A stretch of DNA of 64,000 bases, from assembly GCA_021234155.1 (NCBI GenBank), contig JAJEKV010000114.1, forward strand, positions 1,674,476 through 1,738,475. The letters are read 5' to 3'. Position numbers and translations under genes: made by a program. Below are positions 1 through 12,420 of this stretch, piece after piece (positions within the stretch are counted from its first letter, which is position 1; each line of letters starts with the position of its first letter). Source of the stretch: Isoetes taiwanensis. Taxonomy: Eukaryota > Streptophyta > Lycopodiopsida > Isoetales > Isoetaceae. The notes under the pieces were generated by a model. It was not told the origin of the DNA. It did not search any database and was given only the letters and a program-made list of their open reading frames with translations.

Positions 1-660
1 ACCAACAAAACCAAGAGGTTAACTGAAATTCTCCTTGTTACGGATTTTAATGGGGTTTTAGGCAAGTTTTATGACTTGAAAGAGGATCCTGCATCGGCCG
101 AGCGAAGTGACCATCCGAAATTGAACCATCAAAAGTTCGCAGTTTCGGGCCCGGATTTCAGGAGTTCTTAGAATGGTGTTTTTCAAAATTTGAGATTGCA
201 TTGTGGTCTAGCATGGCTAAGAGTAATGTTGACTTGTTGGCGAAAAGTTCTTTGCAGGAATATAAGGGCGATTTCTTTGTATTTGGAATCGGGATGATTG
301 CACCAACACAAAATTAAAAGTGGTTAATAAGCCAATTTTCCTTAAGGATCTGTCCAAAGTGTACCAGAAATTTTGGAGATACCGGTGACAAACACATTGT
401 TGATAGATGGCCCGGCAGATATAAGGGTTACGCCAACCCGGTAGAACACAATGATATGTCCAAATAGTTTTGCTCCCAAACATGTTGGATTCCAATTTCC
501 TTTTGGAGCAACTCAAACCATGGTTGGAGGGACTTACGGCTGCGAAAAATGTGCCGGCTTATGTGAAGGAACATCAAATGTGGAACATGTGGGATTACGA
601 AGAGTCGGCATAATTGCATGAAAATGCTTTCGACAAGTATTTTCATAAATGAATCTTGTA
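1..660 (+). pseudogene. FCP1/NLI-interacting-factor-like phosphatase domain, broken
   Basis: Reading the plus strand across frames gives the order of an FCP1-type HAD phosphatase domain. First comes a motif-I-like stretch LLVTDFNGVLG (family usually DLNGLL/DxDxT-like). Next is RPGFQEFLEWCFSKFEIALWS, then a KPIFLKDLSKV stretch, then LLIDGPADIRV (family LLIDDSP), and finally a tail with LKPWLEGLTAA. At least three frameshifts separate these pieces (near 165, 295 and 390), so the copy is dead. FCP1-type enzymes dephosphorylate the RNA polymerase II CTD and related targets; that is family knowledge and not shown for this copy. The 5' end lies outside the window. A second relic of the same domain occurs on the minus strand near 13.25-13.75 kb. 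Confidence 0.6.
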
Positions 661-885
661 AAACTCTTTGAAAGTCAATATAAGTAAAAAAATTTCTATG
701 ATATGTGTTGTACTTTTTCAATTTAAAATATTTGAATGGATTGTGAGCAAATGTTCTCGTGTGTGTTTAGAACTAGAGATGATAGAGCTTCGGCAGTGGC
801 CAAATACACATCTGGAAGTGGTGCTGAGTGGAACTGAAACTGTCGTGATTAGCTCCACCGACATCAAAATTTTGGAAGCTGATAC

Positions 886-1232
886 GGGTAAAAGCATGCT
901 ACGCTGATACGGGTAAAAGCATGCTACGGTGTACCACGTTTGGAACCCTCAAAAGTACCTACACTGGGTACTTTTAAAACTGGTACTTTCTGGTTTTTCT
1001 TTCCATTAAAATCAATCGAAAATTTTTGAATTGAAGGTCAATAACATGTCAATCTATAGTATTAGAGGATAACAATACTATTAGAGATTAATATAAATGA
1101 ATTAACTGTCAAACTTATTATTTATTACAACATTTATGCAAGTTCCCAGTACCCAGTGCTGGGTACTTTTCTGGGTAGTTTCGCACTCCCTAAAAAGTAC
1201 TTTAGATGGTACACCCTAGCATGCTTTCACCC
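886..1232. mobile_element. 322-bp MITE, copy 1
   Basis: The element runs from 911 to 1232. It has near-perfect terminal inverted repeats: GGGTAAAAGCATGCTACGG at the left, and the right end reads as GGGTGAAAGCATGCTAGGG in reverse complement. ATAC flanks both sides as a probable target duplication. The first 25 bp, including the flank, are tandemly duplicated at 886-910. The interior is AT-rich with no ORF. Copies 2 (35989-36310, inverted, same 322-bp length) and 3 (42587-42886, diverged) share the GGTACTTTT-like subterminal motifs. Confidence 0.8.
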
Positions 1233-2260
1233 ATACACAGTGGTTCAATGATCAATTGATCCTCCTCTTCTCAAGGTGATACTTTCATCTGATTTGTGAT
1301 CATCAGGATTGTGCCAGATGATATGCATATGTTTGCAGATACATGGAATACTACTTGATTCTCCAAGGAATGAGCCATCCCTTTCATTTCTTTGACCCTC
1401 TTTTTCACTCGACATTGTCCAAGGACACAAATAGTTACAAAACAATAAGGAAACATGTGAATCACGGATAAGTGCCGGTTACATGTTTTTGCACTGCTTG
1501 TGATGGACATCAACGGACCTGTTTTACGATTGTAAGCCCGCAGCGTGTCTCCGCCTGAGATATAAACCCGGGGATATATCACTTTGATAGCTTCGGGCTT
1601 GCATGGCGAAAGCGGACATATTGAGAGGTTAGTGCTTGCTCATTGCATTTTGCTGTTGTGGCACAATGACAACAAACTTTGAGTCACGAGGTTCACGGAA
1701 TTGCTTGGACACAATAATTTCAGCTTTACAACCTCGGATGTTGTGAAAATTTCGAGCAGCCTCTTTCAAACCGATGGTCATTCATGTGGCCTGCCGTATG
1801 TTCGTTTATGCACAAATTTGTGAGGGGGTACTTAAAAGAGTGAATATATTGTTGCACGATCTAGTAAGTCAACTTAAATCACATGAACAAACCAAACTCT
1901 GTTATTGACAAAGTGTGGTTAAGCTGCGGGGTTGTGGACATTTCAGACCGGGATCTAGTTGATGTTAGAGTGTTCATGCTTGAAGTTTTAAGATTAGAAG
2001 CAACAAAAGCTGGGCCGAGAGGAACATATGTATTGGGAAGTATGTAGGTGCATGAGTCACCTCGTACTTAAATCCTTTATATATCTTTCTTATGTACATA
2101 ATTGTTATTGTAACCTCGATTCATTTCAATGAAAATTCATATTCAATTCATCTCACAAACAAAGGAATCAAGTGTTTGAGAAGAATTCAAATCTTCAAAA
2201 GAAATCAAGACAAACTCATTTTCACGGTGAAGCACAAGACTTCACATGAGTTAAAGAAAA
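1233..2260. other. Intergenic, no gene recognised
   Basis: Only short open frames occur on either strand, and none has recognisable domains or a splice context I trust. The stretch lies between the FCP1 relic with its adjacent MITE and the 3' end of transposase-like copy A. Confidence 0.5.
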
Positions 2261-4228
2261 CTACATAATGGTTTTACATTTCATCATCATCGAAGAACTT
2301 GAATTAAGTGCATGTAAAATTTTCTCCTCATCTAAAGGATCCAGCCTATATCTGATCCTGTTTTGGCGTTTAGTTGGTGGCATGTGAAGTCGATTGCCGG
2401 ATCGTGTTGTGAATACTATGCCTAAAGGCGTCTTTCTTTGCAAAAGATCATAGGCGGCGGTTGATCTTGCGCCCTTCTTGTAATACATACCTTCTATGAC
2501 ACTATCACCGGCGAGGTACCATGTTCCATTGAGTTGGAAGTCTTTCTCCACTATCCATTTTGGTTTTGTGCACATCGAATCCAAAATTGAGAACCCTCAT
2601 CATTCCCTTTGAACAGCAACGACAAAATTATCACCAACTCTAAGTGCCTCTGCTAACATCGTGGGATTGGAGGAGAACAAGGACCTGCTTGGATTCACGG
2701 TCCTCAATGTCGGCATGCACATAATTTGGAGGATGGTACAATAACTTGAAGTTTCCAATCATCAGCGTAGTGCTTGTTCTAACTGTCCCACATGCCATCC
2801 AAGCGTGGCTGCGGAAGCATGAAAGTTACCTCGTGTGCAAGCTGCAAAGGAGATTCGAGGATTGAATGCATGTACACAATGGATCTGCCTAGTGTCCAAA
2901 ATCCTTTCTGCACCCCATGCTTTCTTTCTATCTATATCCTCCACCTTGACTTCCCAAAAGAAACTTACTGGTTTTAGATGTGTTCATCCACTCGGATGTT
3001 CCACAAGTAAACATCTCTTCGGCAACTTCTACCACTTCATGAGCATTACCCAATTTTATCTTTGCTTTGTATTTTAATTGCGGTTGTCTTAACCATCTCT
3101 TCAACTCGGCTTTGCCATCGTGTTCACCTTTCCCGTGGTTAGAACCAAAAAAATTCCACATCATATAGACATCAGTGTCGTTTGTGTACCTAGCCACAAA
3201 GTAAAATGGTCTAGAAGCCTTGAATTGAGATGCTTCTTATCTGAAAACACATAATGTCTGTTTGGAACCCTTCCTTTCTGCTCCAGATATTTGTGGTGCT
3301 TCATGAAGCAGTGTTGCACGAACAAAGTATCGTGTTCCCTATCATCGATACATAGTAATGTGTTTCCTTGATAATCTCATCGCCCTTTGAGTCATCTTGA
3401 TATGTTATTTGAACCAAAATGGTAATCTGGTTATTGATCCGGTAGCATCGGTGCACCTCCTCTTGTTCCTTGAATGTATAGTTCTCTGCAAAATCCACTA
3501 CCGAGAGACATGCATCTGTTGGGAGATTCTCCTAAGCTCCTTAAAAGCTGTTTTTGCACTATTGGTACCTGAAATTATCACGATGGAAAGATTTTTAGAT
3601 GCTCTTTTCGGTTTATCGAAAGCTCCTTGGGTTACGTCTCATTATCTTGATGAGTCGATCTCCTACCCGAACTTCGAGGCGTTGTCTTTTCATAGTCAAT
3701 GTACTCCCATTTCACTTTCCTCTTGCCACTTCCTTCCATGGGGCAGTCTGAAACTTCTTGATTCCACCACGACTCACAATTTCCAAGGATGCCGCTTCTT
3801 GTGAAACTCATCTAATTCACTCTTTGGACACAATATAGATCTCCACAAGCTTCCTGTACTTGCAATTTTATGATGGTGTTCCCTGCATTGACCAAGTTCA
3901 TGTGATCTACAAACATCGCAGGTGCAAGTGCAATTCTTCGAATGTTTGGTTCTAATCCCATTGAGTCCATCCACTAGCATTTGCATCCTCACGTGCTGAA
4001 TGCAACAGCAACTATTGAAGTCCTTCAATTTCACAACAAAGCAGGGTTTTAGCTTCTCAAAAGCTCGAAGACGAATCTTAATTTCTGGATGTTGGTCCAG
4101 AAACCTCTTGAACAATAGCATCTGCATGAAATGAACACTAAACTGTTAGGATGTGTATACCACACCAAACCATGCACCATACCATGCCCCACACTCATCA
4201 TATTCACCAGAACGAGCACCTTGTGTAC

Positions 4229-4915
4229 ATTACCACACACCACACCACACCACACCCCACCACACACCATACCATTCACCACACACCATACACCAAATGG
4301 TGGAGTGTGGAGTGGTGGTGGAGTGTGGTGGTGGTGGAGTGTGGTGGTGGGGGGTGGTGGTGTGTGGTGGAGTGGTGTGTGGTGTGGTGGTGGGGCGTGG
4401 TGGTGGGGGTGGTGGTGGTGGAGTGTGGTGGAATGGTGTGTGGTATAGTGGTGGGGGGTGGTGGTGGTGGTGGTGTGTGTGCTATGATGTGGTGTGGTGG
4501 AGTGTGGTGGTGGGGTGTGGTGGTCGTGGTGGTGTGTGGTGGAGTGTGGTGGTGGTGGAGTGTGGTGGGGGGGTGTAGTGGTGGTGGTGTGGTGTTGTGG
4601 ATTGTGGTGTGATGTGGTGGTGGTGGAGTGTGGTGGTGGTGGTGGTGGAGGGGGTGTGGCATGGGATGTGGTGGGATGTGTGTGCATGTGGTGGTAATGT
4701 GGTGGTCGCAAAAGATGTGGTGGTAGTCTATGGTGGTGGGATAGATGGGGTGTGGTGGGGTGAGGGGGAATAAATAAAATTGAATCCACACATATCATAC
4801 ATTAACATGCACACACCCACATGACACCATGGACATAACGCAACCCACACCACACCACCCACACCACACCACACCACACCACACCACACCACACCACACC
4901 ACACCATCCGACACC
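4229..4915. repeat. CCACA / TGTGG microsatellite block
   Basis: A CA-rich array (ACACC units, 4229-4290) is followed by about 465 bp of TGTGG/GTGGTGG units (4296-4760), then a second CCACA array (about 4845-4905). The outer arrays are complementary to the middle one, so long hairpins are possible. Several long open frames cross this block on both strands (for example His/Thr/Pro-rich on minus), but they are low-complexity read-through. The block lies inside the intron of transposase-like copy A. Confidence 0.9.
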
Positions 4916-6068
4916 ACATATCACATCACATCACTTTTCTCCTATTTAAATGGACATAAAAATCTGCCTAGCTTTGCTCTCATAAACACTTCTGAAATTC
5001 GTACCACGATAATAATTACATTCCTCTTCTAATCATTAGAAAGGATCACGGGTCCTAAATCCACATTCCTAAATGCGATTTTCTGCGTTTCATTCCCAAT
5101 TAGCATGCCAATTCGAACAAGTTCATTCCGGCAACATGGTAGGAGGGATGTTGAGGAGATCACTCGGCTATTGTAGGGTGGCGAGGAGGGCATTGGCACA
5201 TGTTGAGCGGGGCTCGTGATCAATCTCGAAGGTGGATATGCCTAAATCCACCTTCTTTGCTGATTTGAATCAACCTAAAGGCATACAACAATTTGGATCT
5301 TTGGGCCTTCAATGGCTATGCTTGGAGTCAGATTGACAGGAAGAGAGCTCTTAGACAAGGTCCATCAGCTTATGTTACATGCTGCTGCAAGGGCAGCTGG
5401 TATATTTGTTCTCTGTCACTTGTCCGCTATGGCAACAAAATGGGTTTCTTGGAGGTTGTGTACTTACCACTAGGGGATGCGGGAAGCAATCAAACCTCAT
5501 CTGTTAAATTCAGGATGACTGCGAGAAAGCTTAGATGCTTTAGTCGCGAAAAACAATAATTTTGGATGCACCAGTTCTCGAGCCAGTCATACCAGCATTT
5601 CCTGTTGCTTAGGATCATGCACGTAAATTTAGTTCTCGGGTACAGAGCTTTCAATGGAAAGCCAAAATTTGTAAAGCCAAAATTTGTAAGATCCTTTTTT
5701 TAATATATCATACTTTCCAACAGAGCTGTGCTTGAATCTGACAAAAAATTGTCTTTATTCAACAAAAATTTGTATCTCGGGATCGAGTTAGTTATAGCTC
5801 AAATATTTTTTTTGTACACACACCCCGATAAAGGAGTACTCAATTACATCATGTTCTAATAATATTCCAAACATTAAATATTGCATTTTCGGACTAGAGT
5901 CAACTATACACAATTCACATCTTTGCATCTGATACACCACAATCAGCGTACAACACAATAACCACCACATGCACCACCACACTAAGCACCATAACTAAGA
6001 AAACATGAATAACATAAATAAACTAACTTTTTGTGATTCCTCCGGATAGTGGGCGACATGTTCTTCTC
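4916..6068. other. Intron/intergenic remainder, no gene assigned
   Basis: Lies within the long intron inferred for copy A. An 88-codon plus-strand frame at 5293-5559 is the longest, but other frames across the same bases look equally protein-like and I recognise none of them. The rest is AT-rich and featureless. Confidence 0.4.
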
Positions 6069-6320
6069 TTACATTTCTCTCAATCTTCTAGTTCTAACAT
6101 CCTTTGTGTTAGGAGACACTCTGGTGTTCTCAATCCAAAATTTTTGAATCTTTTCTATATGTTCATCTGAAATTGCATCGAATCTTTTAGCCCTCTTGTA
6201 AGAAACCCATTTCCCACCATTGTAATCGATCTCTTCCATCTTTTTCTTTGCCTTTTGCAGGTTTCTTGGGTGAACACCTAATACCTTTCCAAGGGGTCCA
6301 AGCACAATAGGGCGTCTCAT

Positions 6321-6929
6321 TTTTCTTGTCCCCTTTGTCCCCCATTTTAGTACTAAAAACCAATAAAGCCACGTGAGGTTGTTATCTTGGAGGCAATTTC
6401 AAATTCCATAAAAAACAAAAATAGTAAAAATTGAATTGCCGCGATTCTTGGAAAATTTATTTCGGCGTGCATTCAGAAAAGGAAAACTAGAAGATCGAAA
6501 TCTTCATGCTTCTCGTCTACCGATTTGTTCCAGGTTTGAATGGATCAATGTTTATTGTGTTTCCTTTTTCCTATTTGCCAAATTCGTTTTCTAAGTAATT
6601 AGTGTATCCGAATCCTTGCCTCATGAATGGGACATGGAAATAGAATTCCAGCGATATATTTGAGTCCGGACTTCGAAAGTAAATTTGAGTCGGACATGGA
6701 AATAGAATTCCACTTGATATCAATATTTTTTAAACTTGAAAGTACTCTCGATAATTCTACCCTAGTCCTATAATATATGTAGTAATGGCTGTATCTACCT
6801 CGGATATTTGGAGCACTATGCTTTAACTCTTTAAGGTTTTGCACTTCAATATAATATTAATGTTTGACTAAATCTGAGATCTAGCTTTCTAAATTTTTTA
6901 GGTGTGTTTTTGTACATTATTTCTTCAGA
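6321..6929. other. Spacer between transposase-like copies A and B
   Basis: AT-rich sequence between two divergently oriented relics of the same gene family. A short duplication (GTCGGACATGGAAATAGAAT near 6628-6708) is visible. No ORF worth annotating. Confidence 0.4.
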
Positions 6930-9900
6930 TGGAGATTGCGGGGATTAGATGCCACTAGGAATGGAAATCCGGATGATACAAGCATGGAAGATTCTGATGC
7001 GATACAAAAAGCGAAGAAAGGAAGACAAAAATAAAGGCTAGATTAAAAAAAGAGCTCAACGTCAAAGGCGCAAGGAGGAGGCAGCTCAATTGGTTTGTAA
7101 TGATGATAATCGTCAAATTCGGGGCTTCCACTATGGAGATTGAAGTACAAGGCTCTTAAAATTGTAAGATACTATTTGAATACTACCAAAGATCTTAACA
7201 ATGATGGCGTGCAAAAAGTATGGGAGCTTGTTAAGAATAATAGGTCGATCAAATTTGAGCTTGATAAAGAGAGGCAAATTGGCGCTGATATTGTATGCAA
7301 TCTAAAGGATGGTCTGCAACAAGTGAAATCAGCATGTAGCAATGATAAACTTGCAGCTAAAAGGGAGCACTTTCTATGTCAATTGCGCATGCACCTCATG
7401 GCAAGAGAAGGCGTTACGCTAAAGCATTAGGTATCCATCCAAGGAACATATCTTTAGCTAGAAGGCATATGATTTCAGTGCAAAAAGGAGAACGTAAGTT
7501 GGCACTTGAAGGAAAAAAAAAGGACTGATTGTCTCAGTGAAGAAGTTATTGATTGTGTTAAATCTTATTGGGCAAACCACACGAGAGTATCTCCAAATGC
7601 TAAAGATGTTAGATCAGGAAGAGGGAAGTATCCTAAACATCCGACACATTATCTCGAAGTGAGCCAGGTGAGTTTTGTCATGCCATATTTTTTATATTCA
7701 ATTATAAAGCATTGTTAAATTTGCTATATTGCTAGTTGATTAAGTAGCATATTAGTGCTAAATTGCTTATGTGGTTAGGTCTTGTTTGCCTCGTTTGTAG
7801 TCAATAGTACTAAATAGCTTCTTATCTTTTAATACTTGCATGAATACTATGAAAAATGGAATTAGTACTTCCTGCGAAATGGGAATATGTATACTAACTA
7901 GTGACGGGGTTTTTGATATTAGTAATAGTGAACAAAAATTAAAATTTGGGAAGGGCGTAATGCGCTAACTAGTACTATGTTGTTTGAGTTAGTGGATCAC
8001 GGTTTAACAGATGCAATAATTTGTACTAGTATGTTTGTTCTAGTACTATCAAGGGAGGTAGCATCGTTTGCTAACTAGTGCTATGCTATGCAAGGTAGGA
8101 CTACTCATGGATGTAGTGGTGCTTAGCACTAGAATGACTTTTTACATTAGCGAGACCCTAATTTTGTGTTTATGCTTGTGTTCTCACGAGTTTACCATTC
8201 TTTGTTGTAATTGCGGATTGAATTTTTCTTGGGCTTCAAGGCTGAGTTTCCCCATGTTGAAATAAAGCGGAGGAGTTTTGAGAAATTGAAACCCTACTTT
8301 GTGGTGAAGTTGAAGGATTTCAATACACATTGTTGCATGCACCATCGAGGAGGATAACCATGTTCTTGGGGAAGGGATCAACAAAATGAGAAGTTCTTCA
8401 TTGGTGCACCCTTGAGTTACAATTGTACATGTCCGATATGCAATAGCGAACACAGGCCAGTAGGTTGTAAGCGCATCAAAGTGGAAGATGAACTCCAGGT
8501 AGTGAGATGTGGAAGAAGATGGTGTGTCCAGAAAGGCGAGGAAGATGATTGGCACAAAATGATTGTCTCGTAGGTGAGTGCAAAACTTGTGGTATTAAAA
8601 TTTTTCCTATTTGCCCAAAGGAGGAAGTTGATGATAGCAACACCAAAGTTCGATGGGAGTATTTGGACTATGAGGATGTTGGCTTTGATAAGAAGGGCAA
8701 AAAAGAAGACTAGATTACAACACGGTTATCTAGAAACCGAACCAAAAGTTTTGATGGAGACATTTAGGAAGAAGGCAAAAGGAATATGTGGGTCATAATT
8801 TCCGTTACAAGTGGCGGGAATCACAATTTAGAAAAGTCATTACAAAGGTTTCGAGAAGATACCATAGTATCTATTCTTGACTTTCTTTGAAAATTACACT
8901 TTGAAAGAAGCGAGAATGAAGTTCAATCAATGCAGCACAATGAATGGGTTACTATTCTTGTTCATTTGACATATAGAAAGGATTCTAAAAGCATAAGAAA
9001 TTATCAAAGAAGAGCATTTTTACATCTCGGATGATAGGCAACATGATTAAGTTGTTAAATGCAATGCTTGCCTTATGTTACATCACAATTGGTTGATTGA
9101 AAACAACATAAAAGCAAAAATGCATGTGCTTTTCTCGGATGGAGCGACTTCCCAATTCAAATCCAGAGAGGATTCTACTTCATTCGAGATCGAAGGGCTT
9201 GGCGGACATGGACATGATGTGGAACTTTTGGGGTTCAGTCACGGTAAAGGAGAACACGATGGTGCGGTCGCGATAATCAAGAGGGCGTTAAAGGCGGCCA
9301 CAGTTGAGAGGTGTTACATTAAGGAATGCTCAAGATATTGTCGAGTGGCTCTGAAAATACATGGAAACAAAGGCTCAACATCTTATCTTAAACAAAGTGT
9401 GGTCGGGAGGCACTTACGGGAAATTGGAAAGGCGAGGTGGATAGAAAAATGAATGGGCTGCAAAAAAGCAGTTAAAGATACAAGAAGCTTGCATTGCATT
9501 CTTGGATTTTCAACTAATCCAACACATTCTGGTAAGAAAGCTTTCTTGTTTACGTTATGCGAATGCATTACGATGAATTGGGATTTTTTCCCAATAAAAC
9601 ACACACAGGAGAATGGAAATTAGTTGTCATTGAGCCCTCTTGCCAAGTTTAGCGGGGATAGGGGAGAGGAAGGCGGCGATGCAATTTATTTTGCGCGTCG
9701 GATGATCTTAGCACCCAGCTCATACTTGGTGATGTTTTTGAGTTGTTGCACCAACAAACAACTATGAGAATGTTGAATTCTATCTTGTTCTATGTACAAA
9801 GCCAAGATATGTTGTTGAGCAGGAGTTTGTAGATCAGCATGGGCAGAAATTTTCCATTGGGGATGAGGTCATCGAAGGTAATTACTATGAGAAGTTGCAC

Positions 9901-10090
9901 AACTCAAAAAAGGCTACAAATATTGTCGGACAATAAAGCCATTGTGTTTGTGGAGCAAGTTGCGAGAATTAAAATCCATATGTCTATTGCCAAACCACGA
10001 TGTCAAAGGTTGTGATCGGTTTATACTCTCGAAGAAGAAGAAAAACGAATACTTGAGAATCTCCCGGTCTTCTATAAAAGATTCATCATG
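6930..10090 (+). pseudogene. Transposase-like gene, copy B (most complete)
   Basis: Blocks in order: a basic, charged N-terminus (6950-7090, broken); 7140-7430, a charged helical block ending near SACSNDKLAAKREHFLCQL; 7430-7670 with ALGIHPRNISLARR and NHTRVSPNAKDVRS, ending at a CAG/GTGAG donor. An intron of about 560 bp follows. Then FEKLKPYFVVKLKDFNTHCC with a Cys-rich motif (8260-8470), a charged block (8574-8798), and 9075-9452 with LFSDGATSQFK and GFSHGKGEHDGAVAIIKR. The C-terminal module has GDEVIEGNYYEK (about 9850-9900). Stops and frameshifts are numerous (for example before 7140, near 8350, 8795, 8900 and 9450), so it is not functional. Its shared intron position with copy A suggests descent from one spliced gene. 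Mobile origin is inferred from copy number. Confidence 0.6.
7873..8028. repeat. Dispersed ~150-bp direct repeat, unit 1
   Basis: Begins GGGAATATGTATACTAACTA and ends near GCAATAATTTGTACTA. It recurs in the same orientation, about 85-90% alike by eye, at 10625-10772. Unit 1 lies in the intron of copy B and unit 2 just downstream of that gene. Confidence 0.75.
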
Positions 10091-10199
10091 ATGCACATGA
10101 TTAACAATTTGGTTTTGAAAATGGTGCTGGATCCTGCATTCTTTCCTTTTTGTTTAATACATAATTTATCAGTTATGTCCATCAGTTATTATTAGCATA

Positions 10200-10420
10200 A
10201 ACTATCTTAAACTATCATGCATGCTCTTGATGGAATACTCCATGTATGAATTTTTAATGTATCAGTTTATTAGTTTATATTCGGTAGCATAATCTTTATC
10301 AGATTATGTCCATCTTTTAGTATGCTCAATGTCCATCGAGAGAATTCATACATGGAGTATTTGTATAAGATGCATGCTCTTGATGGAATACTCCATGTAT
10401 GAATTCTTTAATTAATCGAT
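10200..10420. repeat. Inverted/direct repeats around ACTCCATGTATGAATT
   Basis: ATACTCCATGTATGAATT at about 10232-10250 recurs directly near 10388-10405, and as its reverse complement (AATTCATACATGGAGTAT) near 10342-10360. It could fold into a hairpin of about 130 bp. No coding content. Confidence 0.6.
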
Positions 10421-10624
10421 ATTATGCTTAAAGCCTCACATAACAAAACAATAAGTGAAAAGCGGTTTAGCTTAACACTTTGCTACTCTTAAGGATTACC
10501 ACAAAATGAATATCTAACTACAAGCTTAATGCTACAACACCATGGGTGAGGAAAATACTTAGCTCAACAAATCATGATCTACAAGAACATGTATGCCTCT
10601 ATGTCGGGTTGATTGTTTCTTTAT

Positions 10625-10772
10625 GCGAAAATGGGAATATGTATACTAACTAGTGACGGGTTTTGATATTAGTACTAGTGAGCGAAATTAAAAAATCTTT
10701 GTCACGCTAACTAATACTATGTTGTTTGAGTTAGTGGATCACACTTTAACAGAATGCAATAATTTGTACTAA
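10625..10772. repeat. Dispersed ~150-bp direct repeat, unit 2
   Basis: Second copy of the repeat at 7873-8028, same orientation, with a few indels (the middle differs around the GCTAACTA segment). Confidence 0.75.
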
Positions 10773-10994
10773 GCGTTAATTAGAACTACATTAAGGTTGC
10801 ATCTTCATTGCTTAAGCGTGTTCAATTTGTGCTAGGGTTTAGAGACAACAACACAATATGTGGTTGATTGATCGAATAAAATCGATAACTTTTAAAAAGA
10901 TGTATATCCATGGATGAGTTAACATAAAACGAATCATCACTAACTCATGAAAAGAGCTTGTACACAAAAAAGTTTAAGTAGTATATATATTCCT

Positions 10995-11066
10995 TTACAT
11001 CAACATTTACACCAAAACTTATCCATATTAGCATCAACATTTACACCAAAACTTATCCATATTAGC
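10995..11066. repeat. Two-copy 32-bp tandem repeat
   Basis: The unit CATTTACACCAAAACTTATC plus flanking bases occurs twice in immediate succession. The surrounding 10.45-11.69 kb is AT-rich and holds no gene I can support. Confidence 0.8.
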
Positions 11067-11695
11067 CAGAAAATAAGAAGATTTCACATATTGGCGAGAT
11101 CCTATGAAGCCACATGTCCTAATTATGAAGTCGCGGGCATCTTCAACGCAACATAAAGGTCATTGCCCTCGGCTACTACCGTCATCTCGGGAAGGCAAAT
11201 CGTCGGTTGCATGCACCACGGTCTATCCATCTTCTTTGGACCTTAGATGAGACTACTGACTCCTTTTCTCGTAACTTATTCACCTCCACACAAGAGAATT
11301 TCGCCACAATCTTGATTTAGTGCCCGGGCTGGCTGGAAGAGGTTGATTCCTCCATGGGGGACTTAGCGGTGAGTTTGAACCTGGCCATGAACCTCGAATA
11401 AGAGTGATCGAAGAAGGAACTTCGTGAATCTTCTCACTCATCAAACTTCTGCATGCATAATTAAATACAGGCCTCGAAAGTCGAGCCCAATAATAAGAAA
11501 CCCTTTTTTAATTGAAAACTAAGGCAAAAATCAATAGAACTAACTAGATAGATGAAATAGTCACTAGTTATAATAGGTATCAAATGTTCTATATGGGGTA
11601 TCAATATGGGGTACCAACCAATAAAAAAAAATCAATAGGTAGATAAAAACTTAGTATGCTAAGATCGAAACTTGCAAAGTAAATATCGGGACGAT

Positions 11696-11838
11696 CATGT
11701 TATAGCCACGGGTATATCAGTGGGATATCCGGGTCTTTGACATGTTATAGCCACATCTTGAGCCACATCACAAAGAAAAATACCGCGCGTTTTTGTGGAC
11801 TTAGCGGATTTTTTGAGATTTATGCTGGCTATAACATG
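11696..11838. mobile_element. Short TIR element, family 2, copy 1
   Basis: About 143 bp bounded by CATGTTATAGCC and its inverse GGCTATAACATG, with a further internal CATGTTATAGCCAC. A related 139-bp element in the opposite orientation is at 51911-52049. No ORF; target duplication not clear. Confidence 0.6.
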
Positions 11839-12123
11839 ACGACGTCAGACATTTACTGGGGGTTGGTGCTAAGATCTTAGACTTCACAAAATGCACAAAG
11901 GTCACTAAGAAAATTCAAACATACATGTTCACTAAACCCTATGGGATTAATTAAAAATTTTACATAAGGCATTGATGTTTATGGAAAGGGGGTGTCTTTT
12001 TCCCATCTTTCCATAAATTGACAAGAAGATCACAAAGGTCACTAAGCAAAATCAACCATACACTCCCACTCCATCATTGAGCAAATGTGGAGATACAATT
12101 TTATGTTCTTTAACATGTTCATT

Positions 12124-12420
12124 AAACCCTATGCATGTTCTTAAACATGTTCATTAAACCATATGCATGTTCTTAATCATGTTCTTCAACATGTTCATTA
12201 AACCTATTGGATAGATTAAAGATTTTACAAAATTAATGGTATTAATTAAAAATTTTACAAAAGTAATGGGATAAACCCTATGCATGTTCTTAAACATGTT
12301 CATTAAACCATATGCATGTTCTTAATCATGTTCTTCAACATGTTCATTAAACCTATGGGATAAATTAAAGATTTTACAAAAGGAATGGGATTAATTAAAA
12401 TTTTTACAAAAGGAATGGAT
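12124..12420. repeat. Two-copy ~149-bp tandem duplication
   Basis: Units starting at 12124 and 12273 both begin AAACCCTATGCATGTTCTTA and contain repeated CATGTTCATTAAACC words. A few substitutions separate them. The flanks at 11.84-12.12 and 12.42-13.2 kb show no gene I can support. Confidence 0.85.

Larger units (their letters stand above)
2261..6320 (-). pseudogene. Transposase-like gene, copy A (multi-exon, decayed)
   Basis: Read from 6320 downwards. The piece at 6069-6320 carries LGVHPRNLQKAKK and NTRVSPNTKDVRTR. After a long intron (about 6.0-4.13 kb) comes an exon at 3774-4127 with FEKLKPCFVVKLKDFNSCCC followed by a Cys-rich C-x-C-x2-C stretch. Then 2928-3197 has NFFGSNHGKGEHDGKAELKR, and 2261-2584 is a C-terminal module with GDSVIEGMYYKK. 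The same blocks in the same order occur in copy B (6.9-10.1 kb). The His-Gly-Lys-Gly-x2-Asp-Gly motif looks like the acidic core of an RNase-H-like transposase, but that assignment is inference. Frameshifts separate the pieces and the N-terminus stops near 6.33 kb. The intron position after the VSPN block is the same in copies A and B. Confidence 0.6.

Noticed and set aside
4049-4798. 249-codon His/Thr/Pro-rich minus ORF, and several Val/Gly/Trp-rich plus ORFs
   Set aside because: They are translations of the CCACA/TGTGG microsatellite; length comes from the repeat lacking stops.
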